The notes under the pieces are model-generated. The model saw only the letters and a program-made list of their open reading frames with translations, had not been told where the DNA came from and did not search any database. DNA of 64,000 bases, taken from assembly GCA_035629175.1 (NCBI GenBank), contig DASPIL010000062.1, forward strand, positions 25,297-89,296. Reading direction: 5' to 3'. The stretch is from Verrucomicrobiia bacterium (GTDB lineage Bacteria > Verrucomicrobiota > Verrucomicrobiia > Limisphaerales > DASXHY01). Shown in pieces: positions 36,741-45,950 of the stretch. Positions within the stretch are counted from its first letter, which is position 1. Each line of letters starts with the position of its first letter. The position numbers were made by a program, and so were the translations under genes.

Positions 36741-36813
36741 CCTGCGGATGACGCAGGTTCTCGCAGAAGAAAGCATTCAGAAGATCTGCGTTCATCTGCG
36801 TGATTCGTCATTC

Positions 36814-37650
36814 TCACGGGGTTGCAGATGGCGATGCAGGAACAACAAGCCTCAGGCGATGCTTTCGCGGCGGATAGCCCATCACGCGCTTGAACACGCG
36901 ATGAAATTGGGGGTAACTGCCGAAACCGGCTTCCAATGCCGCATCCAACGTCGTGACGCGATTTCCCGTTCCGTAATGGAGCAAAAATTTTTCGATGCGC
37001 TGTCGATTGCGGAAATCGACCAGCGCAATCCCGGTTTGCTGCTTGAACAAGCGGCTCAGGCGTTGCGCGCTCAAACCTGATCGTCGCGCAAGCTCATCCA
37101 ATCCGAGACTGGAGTCGTTCCGAATCAATCGCGCCGCGCGTTCAACCGCGGGATGCACGTCATGGAAGGGAACTTCCGCAGCGCGATCGAAGTATCGCCA
37201 CGCGTTGAGCAGCACGTAGGCAAGTCCTGCGTTCAACAGGTTGACCGGTTCGGATCCGCCCGCGATTTCCTGCAGCAACAATTCAAGACGGGCGAGCTCT
37301 CGTTCCTGCAGGCGGCGGCGGAAATCGCCCGCAGGATTGGATTCGCGCAACACCGACCCGTAGTGCGGCGTCGTGATGCGGCCGATGGCGGCAGGTTTGA
37401 ACACCCCGATCCACATTTCGAAGTCCAGGGTTTGTTCGATCAGCAGATGTTCCTGCGCGGGGAAAAGCCAGAGCAGGTCGCCGCGGCGTATTTCATACTT
37501 TCGATTTGCGAGGAGATAGAGGCCGCGTCCCTGCGTCACGAGGTTGAATTCCAGTTCGGCATGGTGATGCATCGCATGCGTGCGGCCCAGGTTGCGATAG
37601 TGCCAAAGGTTTCCATCCCAATCAGAAGGCAATTTCAGGTTCTGGCGCAT
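36814..37650 (-). CDS. AraC family transcriptional regulator
   Basis: The 278-residue regulator has an N-terminal cupin-like sensing domain (about 25-150; MHHHAELEFNLVTQGRGLYL, YEIRRGDLLWLFPAQEHLL). The C-terminal AraC double helix-turn-helix spans about 170-270 (LGLDELARRSGLSAQRLSRL, FKQQTGIALVDFRNRQRIEK, LEAGFGSYPQFHRVFKRVMG, YPP). It should bind a sugar and activate transcription. It is transcribed divergently from the phyH-GH31-symporter operon with an 83-nt gap, so this operon is the most likely target. The symmetric TACGAC palindromes elsewhere are less typical for AraC proteins, which usually bind direct repeats. Confidence 0.9.
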   Translation of the reverse strand: MRQNLKLPSDWDGNLWHYRNLGRTHAMHHHAELEFNLVTQGRGLYLLANRKYEIRRGDLLWLFPAQEHLLIEQTLDFEMWIGVFKPAAIGRITTPHYGSVLRESNPAGDFRRRLQERELARLELLLQEIAGGSEPVNLLNAGLAYVLLNAWRYFDRAAEVPFHDVHPAVERAARLIRNDSSLGLDELARRSGLSAQRLSRLFKQQTGIALVDFRNRQRIEKFLLHYGTGNRVTTLDAALEAGFGSYPQFHRVFKRVMGYPPRKHRLRLVVPASPSATP

Positions 37651-37733
37651 GACAATTCAATGGCGACAAAAAACGATAACAATTCGACCCGGAAATGAGA
37701 AGCACCGGGGCTGTAGCGCAACTAATCTTTTGC

Positions 37734-38555
37734 ATGATCACGATTTCCAAAGAGCAGCGGGAACTCTATTCCACGGAAGGCTACATGATCCTGCCCGGCG
37801 TGATTCCGCCGGACCTGCTGGAGATGTTGCGCGAGGAATGTTCGTATTACCTCGGTTACATGGACGGGCTGATGGATTCCAAGGGAGTTCAATCAGTCGG
37901 CATCACGCATCGCGGCAAGCGATACTTCATCAACAACCGCTATCGACTCAGCAATCGTCTCTGGCAATTCGTCTTCAGCGATCTGATGGCCAAGGTCGCC
38001 GAAGCGACCGTCGGGCCTGATGCCTGCCTGTTCCATGAACAATGGGTCGTCAAGGGCGCCGAGCAGGGGATGAAGTTTTCATGGCACCAGGACAGCGGCT
38101 ATGTGAAGTGGTATGACCCGAGCACGAATCACAAGCCATACGTCACCTGCTGGTGCACGCTCGATGCAGTGAACGAGGAGAATGGGACGGTTTACATCCT
38201 GCCGCACTCGCGCGCGGGAACACGCGGCAGAATCATCGATCACCAAAAGGAGGAGGGGAGCAACGACTTGATCGGCTACACAGGATCGGATCCGGGCGAT
38301 CCGCTGATTGTGCCCGCGGGAAGCATCGTCGCGTTCGACAGCTTCGTGTTTCATCGCAGCGGACCGAACCGCACGAATCGCATGCGGCGCATTTATCTTC
38401 CGCAATACAGCGGCGAGCCAATTCGGCGTCCTGACGGCAAACCGTGGGCGATGGCGACTCCGTTCCTGCAGAACGGTAAGAACGTTTACAACCATGCAGA
38501 GGACAGCGAACAGAAGTACGGACCGTTTCCCGACGAGAAAAAAGAATCGATTTGA
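37734..38555 (+). CDS. Phytanoyl-CoA dioxygenase (PhyH) family protein
   Basis: The 273-residue protein begins MITISKEQRELYSTEGYMIL, the usual PhyH opening. The Fe(II)/2-oxoglutarate site shows the HxD pair in FSWHQDSGYVKWYDP and the distal His in FDSFVFHRSGPN with a following Arg (NRMRRIYLPQYSG). The family hydroxylates small molecules using 2-oxoglutarate and oxygen. The true substrate here is unknown. The ATG at 37734 was preferred over the in-frame 37695 start because homology begins there. It is the first gene of an operon, 7 nt before the GH31 alpha-xylosidase, which suggests work on a sugar or sugar-derived compound. There is no signal peptide. Confidence 0.85.
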   Translation: MITISKEQRELYSTEGYMILPGVIPPDLLEMLREECSYYLGYMDGLMDSKGVQSVGITHRGKRYFINNRYRLSNRLWQFVFSDLMAKVAEATVGPDACLFHEQWVVKGAEQGMKFSWHQDSGYVKWYDPSTNHKPYVTCWCTLDAVNEENGTVYILPHSRAGTRGRIIDHQKEEGSNDLIGYTGSDPGDPLIVPAGSIVAFDSFVFHRSGPNRTNRMRRIYLPQYSGEPIRRPDGKPWAMATPFLQNGKNVYNHAEDSEQKYGPFPDEKKESI

Positions 38556-38562
38556 GACGCGA

Positions 38563-40566
38563 ATGCCCCCCAGTTCTTTTACGCGCGATGGCAGCCGCCT
38601 TGTCTGGCGAAGCAAGGAACAAACGTTGTGGCTGGAAGCGTGGGGCCGCGACAGCATTCGCGTGAGGGCGACGACACTCGCGGACATGACGCAGCGCGAC
38701 TGGAGCCTGCTGCGGCCGGGCAAGAGTGCATCGAAGCTTTCCGTGCAGGAAAAGTTTGCCCGCTTCGTGAACGGCAAACTTTCCGCAACTGTGGATGCGC
38801 GTTCCGGACGTGTGCGCTTTTTCAAGACAGGCAGTGAAGAACCTCTGGCCGAAGAGATCTTCGCACGTACCAACTATCCCGCGTCACGCACGTTTAAATC
38901 GGTTGGCGGGGACTTGTTCAAGTGCGAAGCCAGCTTCACGGCGTTCGATGATGAACGGATTTATGGCCTGGGACAGCGGCGTCATGGATTGCTCGATCAA
39001 AAGGGTTGCGTGCTGGAACTCACGCATCGCAACTCGCAGATCTCCGTTCCGTTTCTCGTATCGAGCCGCGGATACGGGTTGCTCTGGCATCATCCAGGCA
39101 TGGGACGCGTGGAACTCGGCCGCACGCAGACGCGCTGGGTTGCAGATGCAGCGCGGTTGATTGATTACGTGGTGACGACGGGCGACGACTACGCGGAGAT
39201 CATGGAACGATACGCGGACCTCACAGGCCACGCGCCCATGATGCCGCGGTTCGCTGCGGGTTTTTGGCAATGCAAGCTGCGGTATCGCACACAGGAGGAA
39301 CTGCTCGCGGTGGCGCGCGAACACAAGCGGCGCGGCTTGCCGATGTCGGTGATTGTCATTGATTACTTCAACTGGACGAAAATGGGCGAATGGAAGTTCG
39401 ACCCGGCTTGCTGGCCTGATCCGGCGGGGATGGTGCGCGAACTCAAGACGATGGGAATCGAAGTGATGGTATCCGTCTGGCCGACCGTCAATCCCGACAG
39501 CGAGAACTTCGCGGAACTCGAGCGGCGCAATTTGCTCGTGAGGACCGAACGCGGCATCAACAGCTTCATCAAGTTCACCGATTCCAACGCGAACCAGACG
39601 GTGATCTCTGGACTGGTCGACACCACGCATCCCGAGGCGAGGGCGTTCCTTTGGGAGAAAGTGCGCGACAATTACTTCAAGCACGGAATCAAGGCATGGT
39701 GGCTGGATGCCATTGAACCTGAGATGGTGACTTACGATCACGACAATGTGCGTTACCACGCGGGCAACGGATCGGAGGTTGGGTGCATTTATCCGATGAT
39801 GCAGCAGCGGGCGTTTTATGAGGGGATGCGCGCCGCGGGAGAAAAGGATGTGATCACCCTTGGCCGCGCGGGATTCGCGGGAAGCCAGCGTTATGGCGCT
39901 GCGATCTGGTCAGGCGACATTCACTCGACGTGGGAGGATTTGCAGCAGCAAGTGCGCGCGGGACTGAATATTGGAATGAGCGGCATTCCGTGGTGGACGA
40001 CGGATATCGGCGGTTTTTTTGGGGGTGAGGTGGACACGCCTTACTTCCAGGAACTCATCGTTCGGTGGTTTCAGTATGGCGCGTTTTGTCCACTGTTCCG
40101 CTTGCATGGCTGGCGCAACAGTTCCCTCGCTCATCCCGAAACGAGTGATCCAACGCGTGGGGGGCCGAATGAGGTCTGGACTTTTGGCGACCGCGCTTAC
40201 GAGATCATTCGCAAGTTCCTGTTGCTGCGGGAGCGGTTGCGTCCGTACATCATGGAACAGATGAAGCGCGCGAGTGCGAAAGGAACACCGCCCATGCGGC
40301 CGCTGTTCTTCGACTTTGCTGAAGACCAGCGCTGCTCAGACGTGGATGATCAATTCCTGTTTGGACCGGATCTGCTGGTTGCGCCTGTGCTGCATGCAGC
40401 GGAGACGAAGCGAAAAGTATATTTGCCGGCTGGAGCCAATTGGACTGATGCGTGGACACGGAGGGAGTTCAAAGGCGGCCAATTCATTTCGGCTGCGGCG
40501 CCGCTTGAAACCATACCGCTGTTCCTGAGAAATGGACGCCGACTGCCGATTCGCGATGAGCGATAA
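38563..40566 (+). CDS. GH31 family alpha-glycosidase, probably alpha-xylosidase
   Basis: The 667-residue enzyme lacks a signal peptide. The GH31 N-domain (about 5-190) leads into the barrel: HAPMMPRFAAGFWQCKLRYR, VIVIDYFNWTKMGEWKFDP, the nucleophile Asp in KAWWLDAIEPEM and the acid/base Asp in WSGDIHSTWEDL. Then come GIPWWTTDIGGFFGG and the FRLHGWR motif. The IDYFNWT loop and IEPE after the nucleophile are as in YicI/XylS alpha-xylosidases. It would remove alpha-linked xylose from xyloglucan oligosaccharides such as isoprimeverose. The start at 38563 lies 7 nt after phyH, and its stop overlaps the next gene by 11 nt. A longer upstream frame overlapping phyH was not accepted. Confidence 0.9.
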   Translation: MPPSSFTRDGSRLVWRSKEQTLWLEAWGRDSIRVRATTLADMTQRDWSLLRPGKSASKLSVQEKFARFVNGKLSATVDARSGRVRFFKTGSEEPLAEEIFARTNYPASRTFKSVGGDLFKCEASFTAFDDERIYGLGQRRHGLLDQKGCVLELTHRNSQISVPFLVSSRGYGLLWHHPGMGRVELGRTQTRWVADAARLIDYVVTTGDDYAEIMERYADLTGHAPMMPRFAAGFWQCKLRYRTQEELLAVAREHKRRGLPMSVIVIDYFNWTKMGEWKFDPACWPDPAGMVRELKTMGIEVMVSVWPTVNPDSENFAELERRNLLVRTERGINSFIKFTDSNANQTVISGLVDTTHPEARAFLWEKVRDNYFKHGIKAWWLDAIEPEMVTYDHDNVRYHAGNGSEVGCIYPMMQQRAFYEGMRAAGEKDVITLGRAGFAGSQRYGAAIWSGDIHSTWEDLQQQVRAGLNIGMSGIPWWTTDIGGFFGGEVDTPYFQELIVRWFQYGAFCPLFRLHGWRNSSLAHPETSDPTRGGPNEVWTFGDRAYEIIRKFLLLRERLRPYIMEQMKRASAKGTPPMRPLFFDFAEDQRCSDVDDQFLFGPDLLVAPVLHAAETKRKVYLPAGANWTDAWTRREFKGGQFISAAAPLETIPLFLRNGRRLPIRDER

Positions 40567-41917
40567 AACGTCGTACACCAAGCGGTTCAGCTACGCAGCG
40601 AGTGACACGGCGGGCCAGCTGGTCTTCTGCGTCATCTCGTTTTACCTGCTGAAGTTCTACACCGACGTGTATGGAATCAAGGCGAGTCATGCGGGAACCA
40701 TTCTGTTGGTGGCGCGACTGATCGATGCCATCGACGCGCCGATCTGGGGGATTATCTTTGACAAGACGCGCAGCCGCTGGGGCAAGAGCCGTCCTTGGTT
40801 TTTGTGGTTGTGCGTGCCGTTCGCCACGTTCGGCGTGCTGACCTTTCTTACACCCGACCTGAGTTACCAGGGAAAACTGATCTACGCGGCGATTACCTAC
40901 ATCGCATGCAGCGTTCTATACACGGGCATCAACACGCCTGTGACTTCGATACTGTCGGCGTTGACATCAAATCCGCGCGAGCGGGTGACGCTCACCTGCT
41001 TTCGGATGTTTGGCTCCAAGCTGGGCGTGCTGTTCGTCAATCTCACGGCGTTGCAAATGGTGGCTTGGCTGGGGCAGGGGAATGATCGTCGAGGCTTCAT
41101 GCTCGTGATGCCGATCTACGCTGTTGGTTGCGTTCTCCTTTATCTGTTTGCGTTCTGGAATTTGAAGGAAACGGAAGTGGAAGATCACAAGCCACTGCCG
41201 GTGCGCGATAGTTTTCGTGCAATGAAAGCAAACTGGCCGTGGATCATCATCTTTGTGAGCAGCCTGTTTTTTTGGATCGCGTTCATCTCACGGGTGTCCG
41301 TTGTTCCCTACTTTTTTCAATATACACTGGGACGGCCTGATTTGATTGGGCTCGCGAACGCATTGGACTTCATCTCGCTCGCTACCGTGTTCCTGCTGCC
41401 GTTCTTCTGCAAGTGGACATCGAAGCGCAACGTGTGGCTGTTTGGGCTGCTCGGAATGGTTGTTGGGCAGTTGATCGTTTACCTCGGCGTCCGCCAGGGA
41501 GTTTCGCTCTCCATCATCATGAGCGGATGGGTGATCGGTTTCCTTGCGAGTGGGGTGGCGATGGCAATGCCGTTCTCGTTGCTGTCCGACAGCGTCGATT
41601 TCGGGGAATGGAAGAATCGGGTTCGGGCGCCAGGATTGCTGACGGCCATCGGCGCCGCGTTTTGCCTGAAGGCGGGCAGCGGCCTGGGTGGCGCGCTGCC
41701 CGCATGGATCATGGACGCGTTCGGCTATGTTCCGAACACGACCCAAACCGCGCGATCACTGCTGGGGATTGAAATCGGGTTCATCTGGATTCCTGCAGTG
41801 TTCTTCGCACTGGCGATGATTCCGGTGTGGTTTTATCAACGATTCGAAAAACTGGAGCCAACAATCCACAGGGAATTGGCAGAGCGCAGACAGGCTGCTG
41901 CTGCGCTCAATCCGTGA
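40556..41917 (+). CDS. GPH-family sugar:cation symporter (MFS), second copy
   Basis: The 453-residue membrane protein has about twelve hydrophobic helices, beginning SDKTSYTKRFSYAASDTAGQ. The loop DAIDAPIWGIIFDKTRSRWG followed by KSRPWFLW is the MelB/YicJ-type signature. YicJ-like symporters sit beside YicI alpha-xylosidase in enterobacteria, which matches this GH31-symporter pair. Cargo is probably an alpha-xyloside such as isoprimeverose. The ATG at 40556 overlaps the 3' end of the GH31 gene by 11 nt, which implies translational coupling. The stop abuts the stop of the convergent GH92 gene with no gap. Confidence 0.9.
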   Translation: MSDKTSYTKRFSYAASDTAGQLVFCVISFYLLKFYTDVYGIKASHAGTILLVARLIDAIDAPIWGIIFDKTRSRWGKSRPWFLWLCVPFATFGVLTFLTPDLSYQGKLIYAAITYIACSVLYTGINTPVTSILSALTSNPRERVTLTCFRMFGSKLGVLFVNLTALQMVAWLGQGNDRRGFMLVMPIYAVGCVLLYLFAFWNLKETEVEDHKPLPVRDSFRAMKANWPWIIIFVSSLFFWIAFISRVSVVPYFFQYTLGRPDLIGLANALDFISLATVFLLPFFCKWTSKRNVWLFGLLGMVVGQLIVYLGVRQGVSLSIIMSGWVIGFLASGVAMAMPFSLLSDSVDFGEWKNRVRAPGLLTAIGAAFCLKAGSGLGGALPAWIMDAFGYVPNTTQTARSLLGIEIGFIWIPAVFFALAMIPVWFYQRFEKLEPTIHRELAERRQAAAALNP

Positions 41918-44248
41918 TCAATGCTGGGGCGTCAACGACGGCGGCGCCGACTCAGCAGCGGTGCCCCAGTTTTTGTTCGGCTTCGATCCCATGCGCAACG
42001 TCAGCTTGCCGCCGTTGGCAATGTCTGCATGGCTGAACCACGTCTTGTTCCATGGCTTGCCGTTGAGCGTCGCCGATTGGATGTACATGTTCTTCTCGGA
42101 ATTGTTCTGCGCCTGGATGACGAATTCCTTCCCGCCCACGTTGATCTTCACCTCGTCGAAGAGCGGGCTGCCGATGATGTAGTCAGGCCGCGAAGGATCC
42201 ACGGTGTAAAAGCCCATGGCGCTCAACACGTACCACGAGGCCATGGCGCCCTGGTCGTCCATGCCGGGAAAGCCGATGCCTTTGCGGTCGCTGCCGTACA
42301 TCAGGCGAAGGATCTTGCGAACGAGTTCCTGGGTTTTCCAGGGCTGGCCAGAATAGTTGTACAAGTAGGGAGCGTGCTGGTCGGGCTGGTTGCCCTGGCA
42401 ATAAAGCCCCATCATGCCCGTCACATCGCGCGCAATTCCCGTCGGGCGATATGGCGTATTGAAGAAGAAATCGAGCTTCTCGTTGAAGCGATCGCGTCCA
42501 CCGAGAAGGTTGATCAGTCCCTGCACGTCATGCGGCACGAGCCAGAGCGTCTGCCAGCCTGACGCTTCCTTCATCATGTGATTGTAGTAAGGCTCGAATG
42601 GATCGAAGGGCGAAAGCCATTGGCCATCGCGAGTGCGGCCGCGCATGAACTCAGTGGAGCGGTCGAACACGTTTGTGTAATTGTGCGCGCGTGCGAGGAA
42701 GAATTGGTAATCGTGCTCCTTGCCGAGCTTTTTTGCGTAGAGGGCGAGTGCATGATCGCTCCAGCAATACTCCAGCGTCTTGGCAATGCCCGCGTTTCCG
42801 CCTGCGTGCGGCGGACTCGGCCTGTCTTCAGGCACATCGTGAATCCAGCCCTTTTCGTTGTATTCTGCAAGCAGCTCGCGCGGACCTTTCGGATCAGTGG
42901 CGTTCTTGCGCAGATATTCGTAGACCGATTCCCAATCGAACTGCAGTCCGCGATCCCAATCGCCCAAATACATGAACACCGCGTTGTCGCCATGAAATGA
43001 CGTATGCATCCAGCCTGATTCGCGGGCCATCTCGAGATGCGTGCGGAGAATGTTCGTCTTCAACTCGGGTTCGAGAAGGGTCAACAGCACCACCTGGTTG
43101 CGGCCCGTATCCCAGAAGGCGATGGGGCTGTATCGGTCGTAGTCCAGTGTGCGGCGATCGCGCCCGTGCGGTTCCCCGCGCTCTGCGACCAGGCGGGGTG
43201 TCATCAGGGAATGATAAAGCGTCGAATAAAACATCCGCCGTTCCTTTTCCGTCCCGCCCTTGATTTGCACGCGGCTCAGCTTTTCATTCCACGCGTTTTC
43301 CGCCTTTTTCCAGATGCCTTCGAAGTCCCACGATGGATTTTCCGCGCGCAGCAATGCTTCCGCGGCTTCGTAGTTGTGGCTTGCGGCGATGCGGACCTGG
43401 ATCTGTTCGCCGCGGGTTGTGGTGAATTCGAGGAACGATCCCGAATAGCTTCCCGAGCCGTTCCTGGAACCGGGGAACACTGCATCATCACGATGAACCC
43501 GACCGCCGTCGAGACGGGGTGGCTGCTGACGGAACGTGCCGAAGGATTTGAAGGGTTTGGAAAACTCGGCGACGAAAGTTCGCCCGCGGTTGCGTCCGCG
43601 AACGGTGCGATCGCCAACGATTTCGATTTGATTGTCACGCACGCCCAGGTCGATCAACACGGCGCCGCGTGTTGTTTCAGGGTATGTGAAACGATAGAGG
43701 CCGGTATTCTCGGTCGTCGTCAATTCCACCTTTATGCCGGAGTCGGGAAAGAAAACGGTGTAGTATCCGGGCGACGCCTTTTCACGCGATTTGTCGTAAG
43801 GCGAGGCATACGTGCGATCCGGCGGTACTGTCCAGTCGCCGACAACGGGCATGATCGTCAGGCCGTGCATGGGGCTCGTAAAACCGAGCATGGTGCGGCG
43901 CTGGTGAATATAGCGGTAAATGATGCCGTGGTTATTGGCGGCGTCCGTGAGGTCTTTGTTGATCGGGCCAATGAGGATGTCGCGATGGGGCAGGGCAGGG
44001 CCCGGATACGTGAAGCCCGTGTAGGTCTCCTCTCCAGGGGGCGGCGCATTGCCAACCAGCGCCTGGTCTTCAAGCGAAGCGGTACCGACCAACGGATCAA
44101 CGTAATCAACGGGCCGCTTTTCCGCAGAATGGACGGAAACGGGAAGAACGAGGCAGGCGGCCAGGAGGCATGCAGCCAAAGGATGGTGTGCATGGCGGAG
44201 TGTCGCCGCACACTGCATTACGCTTTTGTATCGATTCAATTGCATCAT
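41918..44248 (-). CDS. Secreted GH92 alpha-mannosidase-type glycosidase
   Basis: The 776-residue protein has a hydrophobic export signal (about 22-41, HPLAACLLAACLVLPVSVHS). The mature N-domain starts DYVDPLVGTASLEDQ. GH92 marks are GFTYPGPALPHRDI, the His-rich HGIIYRYIHQRRTMLGFTSP, FYSTLYHSLMTPRLV, SIAFWDTGR-like PIAFWDTGRNQ, GLYCQGNQPDQHAPYLYNYS and the base-bearing IGFPGMDDQGAMASWYVLSA. Family enzymes are calcium-dependent inverting exo-alpha-mannosidases. It is the last gene of a minus-strand operon after GH78 and a sialidase-like protein, which points to a glycan with rhamnose and other residues rather than plain xylan. Starts at 44248, 44245 or 44218 are all possible. Confidence 0.9.
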   Translation of the reverse strand: MMQLNRYKSVMQCAATLRHAHHPLAACLLAACLVLPVSVHSAEKRPVDYVDPLVGTASLEDQALVGNAPPPGEETYTGFTYPGPALPHRDILIGPINKDLTDAANNHGIIYRYIHQRRTMLGFTSPMHGLTIMPVVGDWTVPPDRTYASPYDKSREKASPGYYTVFFPDSGIKVELTTTENTGLYRFTYPETTRGAVLIDLGVRDNQIEIVGDRTVRGRNRGRTFVAEFSKPFKSFGTFRQQPPRLDGGRVHRDDAVFPGSRNGSGSYSGSFLEFTTTRGEQIQVRIAASHNYEAAEALLRAENPSWDFEGIWKKAENAWNEKLSRVQIKGGTEKERRMFYSTLYHSLMTPRLVAERGEPHGRDRRTLDYDRYSPIAFWDTGRNQVVLLTLLEPELKTNILRTHLEMARESGWMHTSFHGDNAVFMYLGDWDRGLQFDWESVYEYLRKNATDPKGPRELLAEYNEKGWIHDVPEDRPSPPHAGGNAGIAKTLEYCWSDHALALYAKKLGKEHDYQFFLARAHNYTNVFDRSTEFMRGRTRDGQWLSPFDPFEPYYNHMMKEASGWQTLWLVPHDVQGLINLLGGRDRFNEKLDFFFNTPYRPTGIARDVTGMMGLYCQGNQPDQHAPYLYNYSGQPWKTQELVRKILRLMYGSDRKGIGFPGMDDQGAMASWYVLSAMGFYTVDPSRPDYIIGSPLFDEVKINVGGKEFVIQAQNNSEKNMYIQSATLNGKPWNKTWFSHADIANGGKLTLRMGSKPNKNWGTAAESAPPSLTPQH

Positions 44249-44390
44249 CAGTTCAAGGGTTCAGGCGGCGGGTTGTGCAACGCCCGCCAGGTTTTTGCCG
44301 CAACATCGGGAACGTGGAAGGGCTGGGAACGCCGTGGTCCAATCCTGCAGAGTTACCGCAATTTATTTCCGGACGTCGAGCGTTCCGGGA

Positions 44391-45950
44391 TTATTCAGGC
44401 CATTTTCCGTTTACGATCGGGCGCAGCGTAAGTTTTTTTGGATCGAGCACCACGTGCTTGATGGTTTTGCGTTGCCACGTGTAGGTGATGTGGACCCTGC
44501 CATCGCGGGTCTGAATCACCGCGGGATAGGCAAAACCATTGGGGGCGTCGGGGTCGTTTTCCAATTCGACTGCGGCGAACCAGTCGCGCCCGTTTTCGGA
44601 GATGGCCACGTTAAGCGGACTGCGCCCCTTGTTGTTGGAACCCGTGCGGATGTTGTGATTATACACGAGCAACTGGCGTCCATCCTGCAGCGTAACGGCG
44701 TCGGTCCCCGAGTTTGGATTCGGCACGTCGAGCAGGCCCATTTCACCCCAGGTCTTCCCGCCGTCGAGAGACCAGATCTCGAACGTGCGATCCTGGCGTG
44801 TGCGGCCGACTGATTGAAGGCGATTTCCTGAATGGAACAAAATGCTGGGCTGAATCGCGGCAATAGTTTTTCCATCGTTGACTGGCCCGCTGGTTTCCCA
44901 CGTGCGTCCCAGATCGCGAGTGCGTTCGAAGGAGACGCGCCAGCCATTGGTACCTTCACTGCTGGAGGGACAGAGGATGTCGCCGTTCGCGAGCTGCACA
45001 GGCTTGTTCTTGATAGGGCCGAGGATGCCGTGAGGCAAACGCCGTGGCTGGGACCAGGTTTTTCCGCCGTCATCAGAAGTGATCAACATTCCCCACCAAG
45101 TGCTTGGGCTCGGGCCGACCTTGTAGAACAACATGAGCGGGCCGGTTTTCGGCTGGAACAGAACGGGATTCCACGTCGGCAGACGCTCGGCGCCGAAGCC
45201 GAGGCCGTTGGCGACTTCAACGGGCGGCGTCCATTTGCCGCGCCGAAGATGGGTAACGTAAATGCAGACGTCGGGATTGCGCTCGTGGGTTCCGCCGAAG
45301 AATGCGGCGACCAGGCCTGTGGGTGTTTCTTCGATCGTGGACGCGTGACACGACGGAAACGGGGCAGATTCGAAGATGGGTTGGGATTTTACGATCCAAC
45401 CCATCTGCTTTGGGGACGAAGGCATGGCGCAACCGCCGGCGAGAAACATCAGGAGGGCCAGACAGAGGATCAGAGCACCCTCTCCCCCGGCCCCTCTCCC
45501 GCTCCTGCGTCGCAGGCGAGGGGAGGAAAGAGTGGTGCTGATTTCGTTTTGCAGGAACGGCAGCGAGTTTTTCTCCCTCTCTTCCACTCGGAGTGGAGGA
45601 GAGGGTCGGGGAGAGGAGGGATTTGGATTGGGCGACAAGGCAGGAAAGGACTGGATCAGAGCACCCTCTCCCCCAACCCCTCTCCCGCTCCTGCGTCGCA
45701 GGCGAGGGGAGGAAAGAGTGGTGCTGATTTCGTTTTGCTGGAGCGGCAGCGAGTTTGTCTCCCTCTCTTCCACTCGGAGTGGAGGAGAGGGCCGGGGAGA
45801 GGAGGCGTTTGGATTGGGCGACACTGCGGGAAGGGACTGGATCAGAGCACCCTCTCCCCCGGCCCCTCTCCCGCTCCTGCGTCGCAGGCGAGGGGAGGAG
45901 ACAAGGTTGTGCGCGGCAGATTGCAGGCTTCGAATGAGATGGGCGTTCAT
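44391..45950 (-). CDS. Sialidase-like (BNR/Asp-box) lipoprotein with 186-bp tandem repeats in its N-terminal region
   Basis: The 519-residue frame has a catalytic part from about residue 170 that forms a six-bladed sialidase fold: FESAPFPSCHASTIEETPTG, VAAFFGGTHERNPDVCIYV, then Asp-boxes SDDGGKTW, TRDLGRTW and SLDGGKTWGE. Family members hydrolyse sialic or other acidic sugar links; the real substrate is unclear. The start at 45950 overlaps the GH78 stop as ATGA, so it is well supported. Normal order would be a short N-region, then LILCLALLMFLAGGC with a lipobox Cys. Here about 150 residues of Arg/Pro/Ser-rich sequence, encoded by 62-codon repeats, separate the first residues from the hydrophobic core. 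Export may be impaired. Confidence 0.8.
   Translation of the reverse strand: MNAHLIRSLQSAAHNLVSSPRLRRRSGRGAGGEGALIQSLPAVSPNPNASSPRPSPPLRVEERETNSLPLQQNEISTTLSSPRLRRRSGRGVGGEGALIQSFPALSPNPNPSSPRPSPPLRVEEREKNSLPFLQNEISTTLSSPRLRRRSGRGAGGEGALILCLALLMFLAGGCAMPSSPKQMGWIVKSQPIFESAPFPSCHASTIEETPTGLVAAFFGGTHERNPDVCIYVTHLRRGKWTPPVEVANGLGFGAERLPTWNPVLFQPKTGPLMLFYKVGPSPSTWWGMLITSDDGGKTWSQPRRLPHGILGPIKNKPVQLANGDILCPSSSEGTNGWRVSFERTRDLGRTWETSGPVNDGKTIAAIQPSILFHSGNRLQSVGRTRQDRTFEIWSLDGGKTWGEMGLLDVPNPNSGTDAVTLQDGRQLLVYNHNIRTGSNNKGRSPLNVAISENGRDWFAAVELENDPDAPNGFAYPAVIQTRDGRVHITYTWQRKTIKHVVLDPKKLTLRPIVNGKWPE
45467..45900. repeat. 186-bp tandem repeat, about 2.3 copies, built from palindromic elements
   Basis: Copies start with GGATCAGAGCACCCTCTCCC at 45467, 45653 and 45839, exactly 186 bp apart; the third breaks off near 45900. 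Each unit has two hairpin-forming parts: CCTGCGTCGCAGG within CCCCTC...GAGGGG, and TTCCACTCGGAGTGGAGGAG. The unit length is divisible by three, so the sialidase-like frame stays open through all copies. The second hairpin is related to the element at 24876-24902. Confidence 0.9.

Noticed and set aside
43037..44431. 464-codon plus-strand open frame opposite GH92
   Set aside because: Antisense to GH92, whose motifs are unmistakable; no recognisable protein pattern.
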